A stretch of DNA of 53,667 bases from the NCBI GenBank assembly GCA_949295505.1, contig CASFLH010000095.1, positions 1 to 53,667 on the forward strand, given 5' to 3'. Made by a program: the position numbers and the translations under genes. The notes below the pieces were generated by a model. It searched no databases and was not told where the DNA came from. It saw only the letters and a program-made list of their open reading frames with translations. Positions 15,945 through 29,927 of the stretch are shown piece after piece (the stretch's first letter is position 1; each line of letters opens with the position of its first letter). The stretch comes from an uncultured Spirochaetales bacterium (GTDB lineage: Bacteria > Spirochaetota > Spirochaetia > Sphaerochaetales > Sphaerochaetaceae).

Positions 15945-16868
15945 TCACATCACATCGTCGAGCTTACGGGCAATGCGCTGGTAAGCGATAGTGACGATAC
16001 CTACGATGATAGCTGCGACAACGGAAAGAAGCGCACCATATCCTATCTGCGGCTGTGTCATATTTGTCAAACCGGATCCGAATATCATGTTGTAGATATA
16101 CAGGAACATGACCATCGACCTGTTTCCAGGACCTCCCTGCGTGAGAACCATGATTGCCTCATAATCCTTGAACGCACCTGTGATCGCAAGCATGAGAACG
16201 ACCTTCAGGATCGGGCTGAGCATTGGAAGCGTTATCTTGAAGAATGTCTGGACGCCATTGGCTCCATCAATCTTCGCCGCTTCATAGACATCCTCGGAAA
16301 TGACATTCATTCCGGTGATGAAATAAAGCATGTAATTACCGAAGCCTCCCCAGACAGCAAGTACGGTAACAGCACTCATTACATGCTCAGGGCTTGTAAG
16401 CCACTGAACAGGAGCATCCATTCCAAGCGCCATTAGGATTCCATTGAGAATACCATTCTGCGTCGCGAAGATGAATGTGAAGATCATACCGGAAATCGAA
16501 GAGCTTATGACGGTCGGCATGAAATATACAGCACGGAAAACCGACGTGCCCCTGATCTTCTGGTTCAGAAGAACCGCGCAGACAAGCGCGAGAGGAATGA
16601 TGAATACGAGCTTGTAAAGCGCGTACTCGAAAGTATGTCCGACACTTGTCCAGAATGTCGTATCCGCGACCATTCTAGTGAAGTTCCTTGCTCCGGTGAA
16701 ATGAGCCGTGAATCCATTGTAGTCATAGCACACATAGCGGAACATCCACAGGAATGGATATATCGAACAGATCAGAAGGAGAAAAACAACAGGGGAAAGC
16801 ATCAGAATAGCTGCTATCCTGTCCTTCTTGTCTTCCTTCTTCACCAGTTTAGGTGCTTTGCTTTGCAT
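15945..16868 (-). CDS. Carbohydrate ABC transporter permease (MalF type)
   Basis: A 307-residue inner-membrane subunit with six hydrophobic helices and a basic N-terminal tail (MQSKAPKLVKKEDKKDR). The EAA motif appears as YEAAKIDGANGVQTFFKITLPML at about 200-222. The periplasmic loop after helix 1 includes FTAHFTGARNFTRM, as in LplB/MalF-type sugar permeases. GGAGGCC precedes the ATG. It lies between the binding-protein gene and the second permease in the same operon, with two hairpins in the upstream gap. Substrate is inferred from the neighbouring galactosidase and mannosidase to be an oligosaccharide. Confidence 0.94.
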   Translation of the reverse strand: MQSKAPKLVKKEDKKDRIAAILMLSPVVFLLLICSIYPFLWMFRYVCYDYNGFTAHFTGARNFTRMVADTTFWTSVGHTFEYALYKLVFIIPLALVCAVLLNQKIRGTSVFRAVYFMPTVISSSISGMIFTFIFATQNGILNGILMALGMDAPVQWLTSPEHVMSAVTVLAVWGGFGNYMLYFITGMNVISEDVYEAAKIDGANGVQTFFKITLPMLSPILKVVLMLAITGAFKDYEAIMVLTQGGPGNRSMVMFLYIYNMIFGSGLTNMTQPQIGYGALLSVVAAIIVGIVTIAYQRIARKLDDVM

Positions 16869-16890
16869 CTGGCCTCCTTTTGAGTGACCT

Positions 16891-16909
16891 GCTCCATCAG
16901 CGATGGAGC
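16891..16909 (-). repeat. Inverted repeat just upstream of the MalF-type permease gene
   Basis: GCTCCATC and GATGGAGC form a perfect 8-bp stem with a 3-base loop. With the hairpin at 17003-17021 it makes a pair of stem-loops in the binding-protein/permease gap. It lacks a T-run, so RNA stabilisation or processing is more likely than termination. Confidence 0.55.
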
Positions 16910-17002
16910 GCCTTCCCGCGTCATCATGATATCAGCTTCAGCGGGCATTCACCGCCAGCCCAGCGGCATAGGATGTCATTTCCCATCCAGCAATTGAAGA
17001 AT

Positions 17003-17021
17003 GGGGAGCATGAAGCTCCCC
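17003..17021 (-). terminator. Hairpin after the solute-binding protein gene (attenuator)
   Basis: On the reverse strand GGGGAGC-TTCAT-GCTCCCC is followed by ATTCTTC, about 22 bases after the binding-protein stop. Such intercistronic hairpins usually allow much higher expression of the binding protein than of the permeases. Confidence 0.65.
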
Positions 17022-17043
17022 TTCAAGGTTGCTTTACCGAAGA

Positions 17044-18414
17044 CTATTCTGTCAGGTACTCCGGTGTTCCGAGGTTCGGGTGAAGCGGATCATAATCCTT
17101 GATCACAAGTCTTGTAGCCGAGCCTGTAGCAACATCTGCATCCAGTGCTTCATTGTAGCGCTTGTTGAGATCTGCGATAGCGTCATCGATATCAACGAAG
17201 CCCATTACAGCGTTCCAGAGCACTGTGCGGTAGTCATCGCCGGAGAGATTGACTGCCGGTGGTGCTGGATAGACTGTCTCGTACGGCTTGAGAGCGAAAT
17301 CTGCAAGGCGGCCAGTCTTGGAGCTGTCAATTACGGAAGCCATGTAATCTGTTGACGGAAGGACATATCCTGCCTCGAGATATCCCTTGAGGAAGTCTTC
17401 AGACTGGAAGAACTCGATTACCTTCCATGCCTCTTCAGGATGCTTTGTAGAGGAGATGATTCCCCATCCCTTTGAAGGTGTTGTGATGAGAGCACCCTCT
17501 ATCTCACCTGTGAGAGTAGGAACTTCAGCAACGCCCCACTCGAATCCCTGGACTGGAATCTGCTCTGTGAAGACAGCTGCCTCCTGGGAAGCATTTGACC
17601 AGAGAGCGAACATTCCAACGGAGAAGAGAGCACGCATGTTGTCTACGCCCTGCTGATCAGGATATGCGATGTTCTCTGTGAAGAATCTCCTGCCCTGCTC
17701 GAGAATCGGCTTATAGCCGGAGAAGTCGAAGCGGCCGTTGACATAGTCATAATAATAGATGCCAGACATCTGTGCAGACATCTCAAGGAGTCTCTCGAAC
17801 GGAGAAGCATTCGTGAATCCGATGCCATAGAACACGTTCTTTCCCTGTGCCGTGATGTCCTTTGCCATGTCGATGTAATCAGAGAGCTTCTTGGGGATCT
17901 CTGTGTATCCGCACTGCTCGAGGATGTTCTTGTTGTAGATGACACGGACGCCGGATCTCATTCCTGTAGGAACCCAGTAGATGTTGCCGTTCTTGGCGTT
18001 TGTTCCCTCATAGATCTGGTTGTACGGGTCATTTACCTTCTGGTACTCAGGAGACTTCTCGATGAACTCGTTGAGTGGCATGGCAATGCCTGTATCCACA
18101 ACCATGTTGATAGGAATTGCGTTGATTCCTGCTACATCAGGTGCTGTACCGCCGCCGAATGCCATCTGAAGCATGTTGCGGAAGTTATCAGAGATGATGG
18201 TGAGGTTGATCTGGATATTATCAGTGTTGGTGGCATTGTATTCTGCGACCTTTGCCTCAACATATTCCATATCATGTCTGTCTTCTGACCAGACTTCTAT
18301 AACAGTCTTTCCATCGGATGAAGATGACTCACCGGATCCACCAGCGAATACAGGTCCAAGGAAAAGTGACAGGATGATACCTGCAAGGAGAAGCGTCTTT
18401 GCTGCTCTTTTCAT
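17044..18414 (-). CDS. Extracellular solute-binding protein of a sugar ABC transporter (family 1)
   Basis: A 456-residue exported protein. Residues 1-25 form a signal peptide (MKRAAKTLLLAGIILSLFLG...), followed by a Gly/Ser-rich linker (AGGSGESSSSDGKT). No Cys follows the signal, so it is a free periplasmic protein rather than a lipoprotein unless otherwise anchored. The mature part starts with the typical IEVWSEDRHDMEYVEAKVAEYN of family-1 sugar-binding proteins. The two-lobe fold is suggested by GGGTAPDVAGIN and by GWGIISSTKHPEEAWKVIEFF near 310-335. AAGGAGG precedes the ATG. It heads the operon for two permeases and the 806-residue protein and is divergent from the response regulator gene. 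Confidence 0.94.
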   Translation of the reverse strand: MKRAAKTLLLAGIILSLFLGPVFAGGSGESSSSDGKTVIEVWSEDRHDMEYVEAKVAEYNATNTDNIQINLTIISDNFRNMLQMAFGGGTAPDVAGINAIPINMVVDTGIAMPLNEFIEKSPEYQKVNDPYNQIYEGTNAKNGNIYWVPTGMRSGVRVIYNKNILEQCGYTEIPKKLSDYIDMAKDITAQGKNVFYGIGFTNASPFERLLEMSAQMSGIYYYDYVNGRFDFSGYKPILEQGRRFFTENIAYPDQQGVDNMRALFSVGMFALWSNASQEAAVFTEQIPVQGFEWGVAEVPTLTGEIEGALITTPSKGWGIISSTKHPEEAWKVIEFFQSEDFLKGYLEAGYVLPSTDYMASVIDSSKTGRLADFALKPYETVYPAPPAVNLSGDDYRTVLWNAVMGFVDIDDAIADLNKRYNEALDADVATGSATRLVIKDYDPLHPNLGTPEYLTE

Positions 18415-18565
18415 TGTTTCCTCCTTTTTGATACGTGGAACAATCTACATTTACTTTACCATGCTAAATTCGATTTCGGCACTCCTAAAGGACATTTTCT
18501 TCTTTTTACAGGACAGTTTCCCTTAAAATCCGGGCTATTCTTGCCCGAAAAGGCTGCAAACAGGT

Positions 18566-18577
18566 TATAATATGCCC
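18566..18577 (+). promoter_or_regulatory. -10 element giving a likely leaderless response-regulator mRNA
   Basis: A perfect TATAAT lies at 18566-18571. It ends 6 nt before the second in-frame ATG (18578), and the first ATG (18572) directly abuts it. No Shine-Dalgarno is present. TTGCCC at 18541-18546 could be a -35 with a 19-bp spacer. Confidence 0.65.
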
Positions 18578-20112
18578 ATGGATACACCGTATCTGACAGC
18601 AATACTGGCCGATGATGAACCAGCCATCACAGAGGGGCTGGCTTCCCTTCCCGTGTGGGAAGAACTTGGGATCAGCGTGGCTTCAACTGCCAGATCCGGC
18701 CCGGAAGCGCTGGAGAAGATACTTTCACTACGCCCGGATTTCGCCATCATGGACATCATGATGCCGGGAATGACGGGACTGGAGGTGCTGGAGAAGCTTG
18801 AAGAGGCATCGGCCGGTACCGATATTATAATACTCAGCGGATACAACAATTTCGACTACGCCCGCAAAGCACTCAGATTCCAGGCTAAGGCATATCTGCT
18901 GAAACCAGTCGATGCCGATGAGCTGCGGGAGACGCTTGCCGCGCTGAGGAAGAAACGCATCAAGGAAGGAGCTGCCGTCACTAGAATCAGCCGTTCGACG
19001 CTCAATGATCTTGCAGAGGGAAAGCTTCTCGACACGGCTACGGCTACCGCGATGCTCACTTCAGGCCCTGACGGCCTTTCCGACGGTGTATGTTTTGCCA
19101 TGATATTCTCATTCTCCGCTCCGGCCAAGGAAGGAACGCTGTCGGCACTGGAGAGGGCAACAGACGATATAAAAAGAGTAATCTGGAGCAAGGATCCCCG
19201 GACCATAAGAGGAATCTTCGGGATATCAGAGAGGACACCCTTTGAAATAGCCGAGGACTGTCTGCGAAGGCTCGATGAAGAAGGCCTTCCCCTACCGCGC
19301 ATCGCGATTGGCAGCACAACCCCGCGCCCGGGCGAGATCTCAGCCTCTTTCTCAAGAGCGGCCATGGCACTCTCCTATCAGCTGTATGATGAGAAAGGAC
19401 GAATCTTCACATCCGATATGATTGCGGCGATCCCTCCGGAATACAAACCTGCCGACAGCGATGTCGATCCGCTTGTATCGTGTATCATCGCCGATGACAG
19501 GGAAGGAATAAGATCCTTCTCCGGCAGCTTCATCAAGACACTGCTGGGAAAGACTCTGCCCCCGCCAAACTACGTCTACAGCATCACGAACTGGCTGATA
19601 CGGGAAATAGGGAAAAGGCTTAATGTGCTCATCTCTGGAGCCTCACTGCTGCCGGATGCTCCGGACATAACGAAATTCAGAACCATTCCGGCCCTTGAGG
19701 AGGGTCTCACTGCGCTCTTCTGCAGAATTGCCGCATATATATCAGCGGTTTACGGAAAAGAGGAAGCGGAGAAAAGGCTTGCCGGGGAAAACGGCGACCC
19801 GATAATCCAGAAGATGATAGAATACATAGACAGCCATTCCGAAGAGCAGATCAGGCTTGAAGATGTGGCAGAACTCATCAATCTGAGCCCGTCATATGCC
19901 GCAATCTACTTCAGGAAGAAGATGGGAACAACGCTGAGGGAATTCATGCTCCGCCGCAAGATGGAGGATGCGAGGAAGCTGCTCATGGAAAAGGATGCCT
20001 CTGTCACCGATATCGCATATGAGCTCGGATACCATGATTACAGGTCCTTCTCTCGCGCATTCAAGAACATAACAGGTATCACCCCATCCGAGTTCCAGGA
20101 CAAGAACCTTGT

Positions 20113-20116
<4 letters not shown>
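18578..20116 (+). CDS. Response regulator, YesN type (receiver plus AraC-family DNA-binding domain)
   Basis: A 512-residue DNA-binding regulator. The ATG at 18578 (MDTPYLTAIL) is preferred to the one at 18572 because it lies exactly at the expected transcription start. Residues about 5-120 are a receiver: DD acid pair in ILADDEP, phospho-acceptor Asp in IMDIMMPGMTG (about D59), and lysine in KAYLLKPVD. A middle domain of about 280 residues has no motif I can place. The last 100 residues are the double AraC HTH (IRLEDVAELINLSPSYAAIYFRKKMG and VTDIAYELGYHDYRSFSRAFK...). Its stop overlaps the sensor kinase start by 4 bases. It probably activates the divergent binding-protein operon. Confidence 0.93.
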
Positions 20117-24756
<4,640 letters not shown>

Positions 24757-24885
24757 TCACAGCTTGCCTCCTTTCGGCTAGACAGAAAGAGGGGAACTGC
24801 GATGAAATCCCCGTCACAGCAACTATCGCAAAGAAAATGTCACCTCTGAAGCAGAATCTGCCCTGTAGTACCTGTAGCTTTGAGA

Positions 24886-24897
24886 TAAGATAGCATT
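24886..24897 (+). promoter_or_regulatory. -10-like hexamer 6 nt before the NifU-like gene
   Basis: TAAGAT at 24886-24891 matches the -10 consensus at 4 of 6 positions and ends 6 nt before the ATG at 24898. No Shine-Dalgarno and no good -35 are visible. Confidence 0.4.
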
Positions 24898-25134
24898 ATG
24901 GAAGAATATATCGTCAAAACACTTGCCCCAAAGCTGAGAGGCGATGGAGGATGGGTAGAATTCGTATCCTATGAAAACGGAACGCTCAGGCTTGTCTTCA
25001 GAGGCGAATGCTCAAAATGCCTGATCCTTAACAGATGCACTGACTGGATGGAGAAAGAGATCCTCCGTGATCTCGGAGAGACTGTGCACATCGAAGCAAT
25101 CCGCAGAAAGCCCTATTTCTGGGACATGGCATAG
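24898..25134 (+). CDS. Small NifU-C-terminal-domain-like protein
   Basis: A 78-residue protein that aligns by eye with the NifU C-terminal (Fe-S scaffold) domain: LAPKLRGDGGWVEFVSYENGTLRLVFRG corresponds to the usual LRPxLxxDGGDVEL...LxG strand pattern. The Fe-S Cys pair is C38-x2-C41, and a third Cys is at 47. It differs from classical members in having Trp after DGG and in the residues between the Cys. Family proteins carry or transfer [4Fe-4S] clusters. It is preceded by a leaderless-type -10 and is followed, 10 bases later, by the mannosidase gene. Whether it serves the mannosidase or is there by chance is unclear. Confidence 0.75.
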   Translation: MEEYIVKTLAPKLRGDGGWVEFVSYENGTLRLVFRGECSKCLILNRCTDWMEKEILRDLGETVHIEAIRRKPYFWDMA

Positions 25135-25144
25135 GAGGGGGGAA

Positions 25145-28099
25145 ATGGCATTCGTAGAAGTCATAAGAAGAAGTATGAGACCGGAGGAATGGACAGACCT
25201 CAGGTATTCATGGCTCAGAAGGGGAATCATTAAGGACAGTGTCGAGATTACGGACCTCAGAATCCGTGATGCCAGGCAGATCAGCGAGAATGAATTCGAA
25301 TACTATCCAGAGGGATGGAGACCTCTCGTAAATGGCGATATGTACTTCACACCCGATGGAACGGCCTTCATCGAGGGCGAGGCTGTTGTTCCAGAATCTC
25401 TCAGGGGAGAAGAACTCTGGCTTTACCATCATACGGCAGCTGAGATGATCGTGAAGGTGAACGGACGCTACGCTGGTGGCATTGACCCGAACAGGGACAG
25501 GATGCCGCTCTCCCCGTTCATCGGACCGGATGGAAAGGTGAAGATCGAGATTGAGGGCTATAACAGATCAAAACCGGATGATGAGAGAAACCCGGAATCA
25601 ATGGCCTCCCGCGGATGCCGCCAGATTTTCACAGGCATGTACATCGTCACGCTCAGGAAGGATGTCCTCGGACTGTATTACGACATGACGATGCTCATTG
25701 ACGTCACGAAGTCCAGGCATTTCGACGAAGATGCCAGGGCATATATCGCGAAGGAACTCAATGCAGCGCTCAACTATGTGAATTTCGAGACATTCGAAGG
25801 TGCTGATAAGGCGCGCGAGCATATAGAGAAGAGAATCTTCCAGAACACTGACTTCAGATCTTCCGGCAACGTGGCGCTCATCGGACACTCCCATCTTGAT
25901 ATAGCCTACTACTGGAGGCGCATCCACGTCGTGGAGAAGAACGCAAGGACCATACTCATCCAGATGAGGCTGATGGATCAGTACCCTGACTTCCATTACA
26001 CGCACACGCAGCCATATGTCTATGAGACACTGGAAAAGTACCATCCAGAGCTGTTCGCGGAGCTCAAGGAGAAGGTGAAAAACGGCCAGTTCGAGCCTGT
26101 CGGAGCCATGTATGTCGAGCCGGACTGCAACATTCCATCCGCGGAAAGCCTCGTCAGGCAGTGCCTCTATGGCCAGCATTATTACAGGAAAGCCTTTGGC
26201 CTCACTGTGGATACAGCATGGCTTCCGGATGTCTTCGGCAACAGCTGGATACTGCCACAGATACTCCGGAAATCAGGAGTGAACTATTTCATCTCCAACA
26301 AGATGAGCACCTGGAACGACACAAACCGCTTCCCGCACAACAACTTCCTCTGGAAGGGTCTGGATGGCACCACTATCTACGCATGCGTGCCTCCGACACA
26401 CTTCATAACCTGGAACATGCCAAGCCAGATCATGGAGAACTGGGATGCTTATCAGGATAAGGAGAGAGGGGGAGCAACGCTCTCGATGTTCGGCTATGGG
26501 GACGGTGGCAGCGGCGTCACGGAAGAGATGATCGAGATGATGCATCGCTTTGACAAGCTCAGCCTCATGCCGAAGACAAAGCACATGAGGGCAGATGAGT
26601 ATCTCCACAGCAATTTCGACGGGAACACAGAGCTGTCTGTATGGGATGGTGAGCTCTACCTCGAGATGCATCGCGGGACATTCACGACAAAATCCAATCT
26701 AAAGGCATACAACAGAAAGCTTGAGTCGAAGCTGAGAAGCGCGGAAATCGTATCCCTCATAAGGGCGAAGGAAGGAAAGGCATATCCTGCTGATGAGATA
26801 AGAGACACATACAAGAAGTTCCTCCTCAACCAGTTCCATGACATCCTTCCCGGCAGCCATATCAATCCTGTTTACGAGGATGCGATGAACGACTACCGCG
26901 CGGTGGATGCTTCGCTGGATGCCATCCTGGAAGAGAAAGGCAATCTTTACTTCAACTCCCTCAACTGGCAGAGGAAGGGTGTGCATTTCATCGAGTCAGA
27001 GAAGGGCGGCAGCATAAGGCATGGCGTGAAGGGATACTTCACCTACCCCGCTATCGGCTCACTGACAACAGGAAAGGCTGAGGACCTCACATCCGGAGAT
27101 TCCTCATGGCTCAAGGCTAATGGACTCAAGGTGCAGACGCCATACTACTCCATCCTCTTCAATGAGGACGGTTCCTTCAGCAGCCTCGCCGATGCGAAGA
27201 CCGGCAGGGAATGGGTAAAAGGCGGCTTCAATAAGCTCCACCTCTTCCAGGACACTCCGGGCATGTACGATGCCTGGGATATCCTCCCCAACTACGATGA
27301 GGTTGAGTATGAGCTCTCTGTTGAGAAACCGCTCTCACTCGACAAGGCCGACAGCGTCTCTGCAGAATTCTCGGCGGTGATGAAGACACCGGGCGGAAAG
27401 AGCACATGGAAGATGGTGATCAGGCTCTTCAAGGATTCTCCTGAGATTGAGACGGAACACATCGTTGACTGGGATGAGAAGCACAAGCTCATGAAGGCTG
27501 AATTCTCATGCAATGTCCTCTCCAGGGCACTCATCACGGACACAAGCGCCGGATACGCTTCCAGGGAGACGCATAAGAATACTACATGGCAGCAGGCAAG
27601 ATTCGAGGTCTCAACACACCTCTGGACCGATTTCTCAGAAGCTGATGGCGGCGTTGCGGTCATCAATGAGGGAAAATATGGTCTTGGCGTGCAGGAAGAC
27701 GGATTCTCTGTCAGCCTCCTGAGATCAAACATCAGACCGGACATCATGTCAGATATCGGGCATCATGATTTCTGCCTCACGATCCTGCCCCATGAAGGCA
27801 ATGCGGTCGAGGCCGGCATCAACCGGAGAGCCATCGAATACAACACACCGCTCATCAGGACGGAGAAGGAACTTTCCGCTTCATGGGACTTCGGACCTCT
27901 CTATCTTGAGGCTGCAAAACTCTCGGAGGACGGAAAGAAGATCGTATACCGCCTCTCAGAGCAGGACGGCAAGAGAGGTGTGGTCGATCTTGGACGCAAG
28001 GTTGAGACGATGAACATGCTCGAGGATCACGAAGGCTGGACAGAAAGAATTGAATACAAGCCTTTCGAGATCATCACAATCGCTGAGGAAATCGGCTGA
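25145..28099 (+). CDS. Alpha-mannosidase, glycoside hydrolase family 38
   Basis: A 984-residue cytoplasmic retaining alpha-mannosidase. The start at 25145 is chosen because AGGAGGGGGG precedes it; longer in-frame starts run back into the NifU-like gene. The catalytic domain has the metal-binding HSHLDIAYYW (H248, D252) and the nucleophile D362 in WLPDVFGNSW, with YVEPDCNIPS between. The Zn/Ca-site His is probably in the NQFHDILPGSHI segment near 560-570. The C-terminal half is beta-rich, as usual. There is no signal peptide. Together with the beta-galactosidase and ABC transporter it suggests use of mannose- and galactose-containing glycans, such as host N-glycans or mannans. Confidence 0.94.
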   Translation: MAFVEVIRRSMRPEEWTDLRYSWLRRGIIKDSVEITDLRIRDARQISENEFEYYPEGWRPLVNGDMYFTPDGTAFIEGEAVVPESLRGEELWLYHHTAAEMIVKVNGRYAGGIDPNRDRMPLSPFIGPDGKVKIEIEGYNRSKPDDERNPESMASRGCRQIFTGMYIVTLRKDVLGLYYDMTMLIDVTKSRHFDEDARAYIAKELNAALNYVNFETFEGADKAREHIEKRIFQNTDFRSSGNVALIGHSHLDIAYYWRRIHVVEKNARTILIQMRLMDQYPDFHYTHTQPYVYETLEKYHPELFAELKEKVKNGQFEPVGAMYVEPDCNIPSAESLVRQCLYGQHYYRKAFGLTVDTAWLPDVFGNSWILPQILRKSGVNYFISNKMSTWNDTNRFPHNNFLWKGLDGTTIYACVPPTHFITWNMPSQIMENWDAYQDKERGGATLSMFGYGDGGSGVTEEMIEMMHRFDKLSLMPKTKHMRADEYLHSNFDGNTELSVWDGELYLEMHRGTFTTKSNLKAYNRKLESKLRSAEIVSLIRAKEGKAYPADEIRDTYKKFLLNQFHDILPGSHINPVYEDAMNDYRAVDASLDAILEEKGNLYFNSLNWQRKGVHFIESEKGGSIRHGVKGYFTYPAIGSLTTGKAEDLTSGDSSWLKANGLKVQTPYYSILFNEDGSFSSLADAKTGREWVKGGFNKLHLFQDTPGMYDAWDILPNYDEVEYELSVEKPLSLDKADSVSAEFSAVMKTPGGKSTWKMVIRLFKDSPEIETEHIVDWDEKHKLMKAEFSCNVLSRALITDTSAGYASRETHKNTTWQQARFEVSTHLWTDFSEADGGVAVINEGKYGLGVQEDGFSVSLLRSNIRPDIMSDIGHHDFCLTILPHEGNAVEAGINRRAIEYNTPLIRTEKELSASWDFGPLYLEAAKLSEDGKKIVYRLSEQDGKRGVVDLGRKVETMNMLEDHEGWTERIEYKPFEIITIAEEIG

Positions 28100-28106
28100 T
28101 AAAGAA

Positions 28107-28131
28107 AAGCTGCAGGCAGCCCCTGCAGCTT
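28107..28131 (+). terminator. Hairpin after the mannosidase gene
   Basis: AAGCTGCAG and CTGCAGCTT form a perfect 9-bp stem, 8 bases after the stop. The following ATTATC is a poor T-run, so partial read-through into the phosphohexomutase gene 28 bases on is likely. Confidence 0.6.
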
Positions 28132-28158
28132 ATTATCTGGTTACAAAAGGAGAACAGA

Positions 28159-29880
28159 ATGGAAAAGGAAACAGAAAGAAGATATGCCCAGTGGCTTGAG
28201 AACGAGCTCTACGATGCGGATCTCAAAGCAGAGCTGGAAACAATCAAGGGCGATGAAGAGAAAATCAATGACGCTTTCTACCGCGATCTTGAATTCGGCA
28301 CAGGCGGACTGAGGGGCGTCATCGGGGCTGGCACAAACAGGATGAACGTCATGACCGTCGCCAAGGCAAGCCAGGGCTATGCGGAGTATCTCAACAGGAC
28401 ATTCAGCAATCCGTCAGTTGCCATCGCGCATGACAGCAGGATCAAATCAGACCTGTTCTCTGAGACTGCAGCATCTGTTTTCGCCGCGAATGGCATCAAG
28501 GTTCACATGTACCCCACCCTCATGCCTACTCCTTCACTCTCTTTCGCTGTCCGCTATCTGAAATGCTCTGGCGGAATTGTCGTCACAGCAAGCCACAACC
28601 CTGCGAAATACAATGGATACAAGGTCTACGGACCGGATGGCTGCCAGATCACAACGAAGGCTGCGGAGGAAATCCAGAAGGCGATCAACGGCATCGACAT
28701 CTTCTCGGGAATAAAGAGGATCAGCTTCGATGATGGTCTCAAGTGCGGCAAGATCGAATGGATTGGCGATGAAACCATCAACGCGTTCATCGATGCGGTC
28801 TCCAACGAGTCTCTTCTGAAAGATAACGACGGGGACAAGAATCTCTCCATCGTCTATACACCGCTCAATGGCGCCGGACTGAGGTGCGTGACAACCTGCC
28901 TGAGAAAGAACGGATACACAAACATCCATGTGGTCAAGGAACAGGAGAATCCTGACGGGAATTTCCCGACATGTCCGTATCCTAACCCAGAGATCAGGGA
29001 GGCTCTGGAGCTTGGACTCAGGGATGCGGAGGCAACCGGCAGTGACATCCTCATCGCCACAGATCCTGATTCAGACAGAGTCGGAATAGCAGTAAGGAAC
29101 ACGGAAGGCGGCTATACACTGCTCTCAGGCAATGAGACAGGAGTGCTTCTTCTCAACTGGATTGCCACAAGGCGCAACGAGCTTGGTCAGATGCCAGAAA
29201 AGCCTGTTGCGGTAAAGACTATCGTAACCACGGACATGGCTGCGCGCATCGCGGAGCATTATGGCATTGAGATGAGAGAGGTGCTGACAGGCTTCAAGTA
29301 TATCGGGGAGCAGATCGGTCTTCTTGAGAAAGACGGAGAAGCGTCCAGATACATCTTCGGTTTCGAGGAAAGCTATGGCTACCTCACCGGAAGCTATGTA
29401 CGTGACAAGGATGCCGTCGACGGCTCGATGATGATCGCAGACATGACAGCATACTACAGGAAGAGAGGAAAAAGCCTTCTTGATGTGCTTTCAGAACTCT
29501 ACCAGACATACGGCTACTTCTATAACACGCTTCACAGCTATGAATTCGAGGGAGAGGCCGGATTCGAGAAGATGAAGGCAATGACAAAGAAACTCAGGAC
29601 GGAACCTCCCAAGTCTTTTGCCGGCAGCGCTGTCGTCACAAGGAATGACTATCTGAATTCCGTATCAACGGACAAGAATGGGAAGGAGACAAGAATCGAG
29701 CTTCCTGTCTCTGATGTGATGAAGTTCATCACGGAAAGCGGGATATCAGTTGTCGTGAGACCTTCTGGGACAGAACCTAAGCTCAAAATCTACTTCTCCA
29801 TCAGGTCAAACGACAAGGAAAAGGCCGCTGAGATAGAAAAGGAGCTGAGAGCTGAGATTGAGAGCTTCCTCGGTATCTGA
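28159..29880 (+). CDS. Phosphoglucomutase/phosphomannomutase (alpha-D-phosphohexomutase)
   Basis: A 573-residue enzyme interconverting hexose 1- and 6-phosphates. The phosphoserine is S145 in TASHNPAKYNGYK. The metal loop is DPDSDR at about 302-307, the sugar-binding loop GFEESYGY lies near 400, and the phosphate-binding loop RPSGTEPKLKIY near 535. The long form (over 550 residues, with the N-terminal GTGGLRGVIGAGTNRMN) is the PgcA/Pgm2-like group. AAAGGAG precedes the ATG. In context it can turn mannose- or galactose-derived phosphates toward glycolysis. Glucose-1-P/glucose-6-P is the most likely pair; mannose activity is possible. Confidence 0.94.
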   Translation: MEKETERRYAQWLENELYDADLKAELETIKGDEEKINDAFYRDLEFGTGGLRGVIGAGTNRMNVMTVAKASQGYAEYLNRTFSNPSVAIAHDSRIKSDLFSETAASVFAANGIKVHMYPTLMPTPSLSFAVRYLKCSGGIVVTASHNPAKYNGYKVYGPDGCQITTKAAEEIQKAINGIDIFSGIKRISFDDGLKCGKIEWIGDETINAFIDAVSNESLLKDNDGDKNLSIVYTPLNGAGLRCVTTCLRKNGYTNIHVVKEQENPDGNFPTCPYPNPEIREALELGLRDAEATGSDILIATDPDSDRVGIAVRNTEGGYTLLSGNETGVLLLNWIATRRNELGQMPEKPVAVKTIVTTDMAARIAEHYGIEMREVLTGFKYIGEQIGLLEKDGEASRYIFGFEESYGYLTGSYVRDKDAVDGSMMIADMTAYYRKRGKSLLDVLSELYQTYGYFYNTLHSYEFEGEAGFEKMKAMTKKLRTEPPKSFAGSAVVTRNDYLNSVSTDKNGKETRIELPVSDVMKFITESGISVVVRPSGTEPKLKIYFSIRSNDKEKAAEIEKELRAEIESFLGI

Positions 29881-29901
29881 TGCCGAATCACATCCAATGG
29901 G

Positions 29902-29927
29902 CAGGGGCAGAATGCCCCTGTTCCTTC
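29902..29927 (+). terminator. Rho-independent terminator of the phosphohexomutase gene
   Basis: CAGGGGCA/TGCCCCTG with a GAA loop, followed by TTCCTT. It also borders the stop of the convergent AlbA_2 gene. Confidence 0.75.

Noticed and set aside
25598..26179. Reverse frame inside the mannosidase gene
   Set aside because: Antisense to a well-supported GH38 gene with active-site motifs intact.
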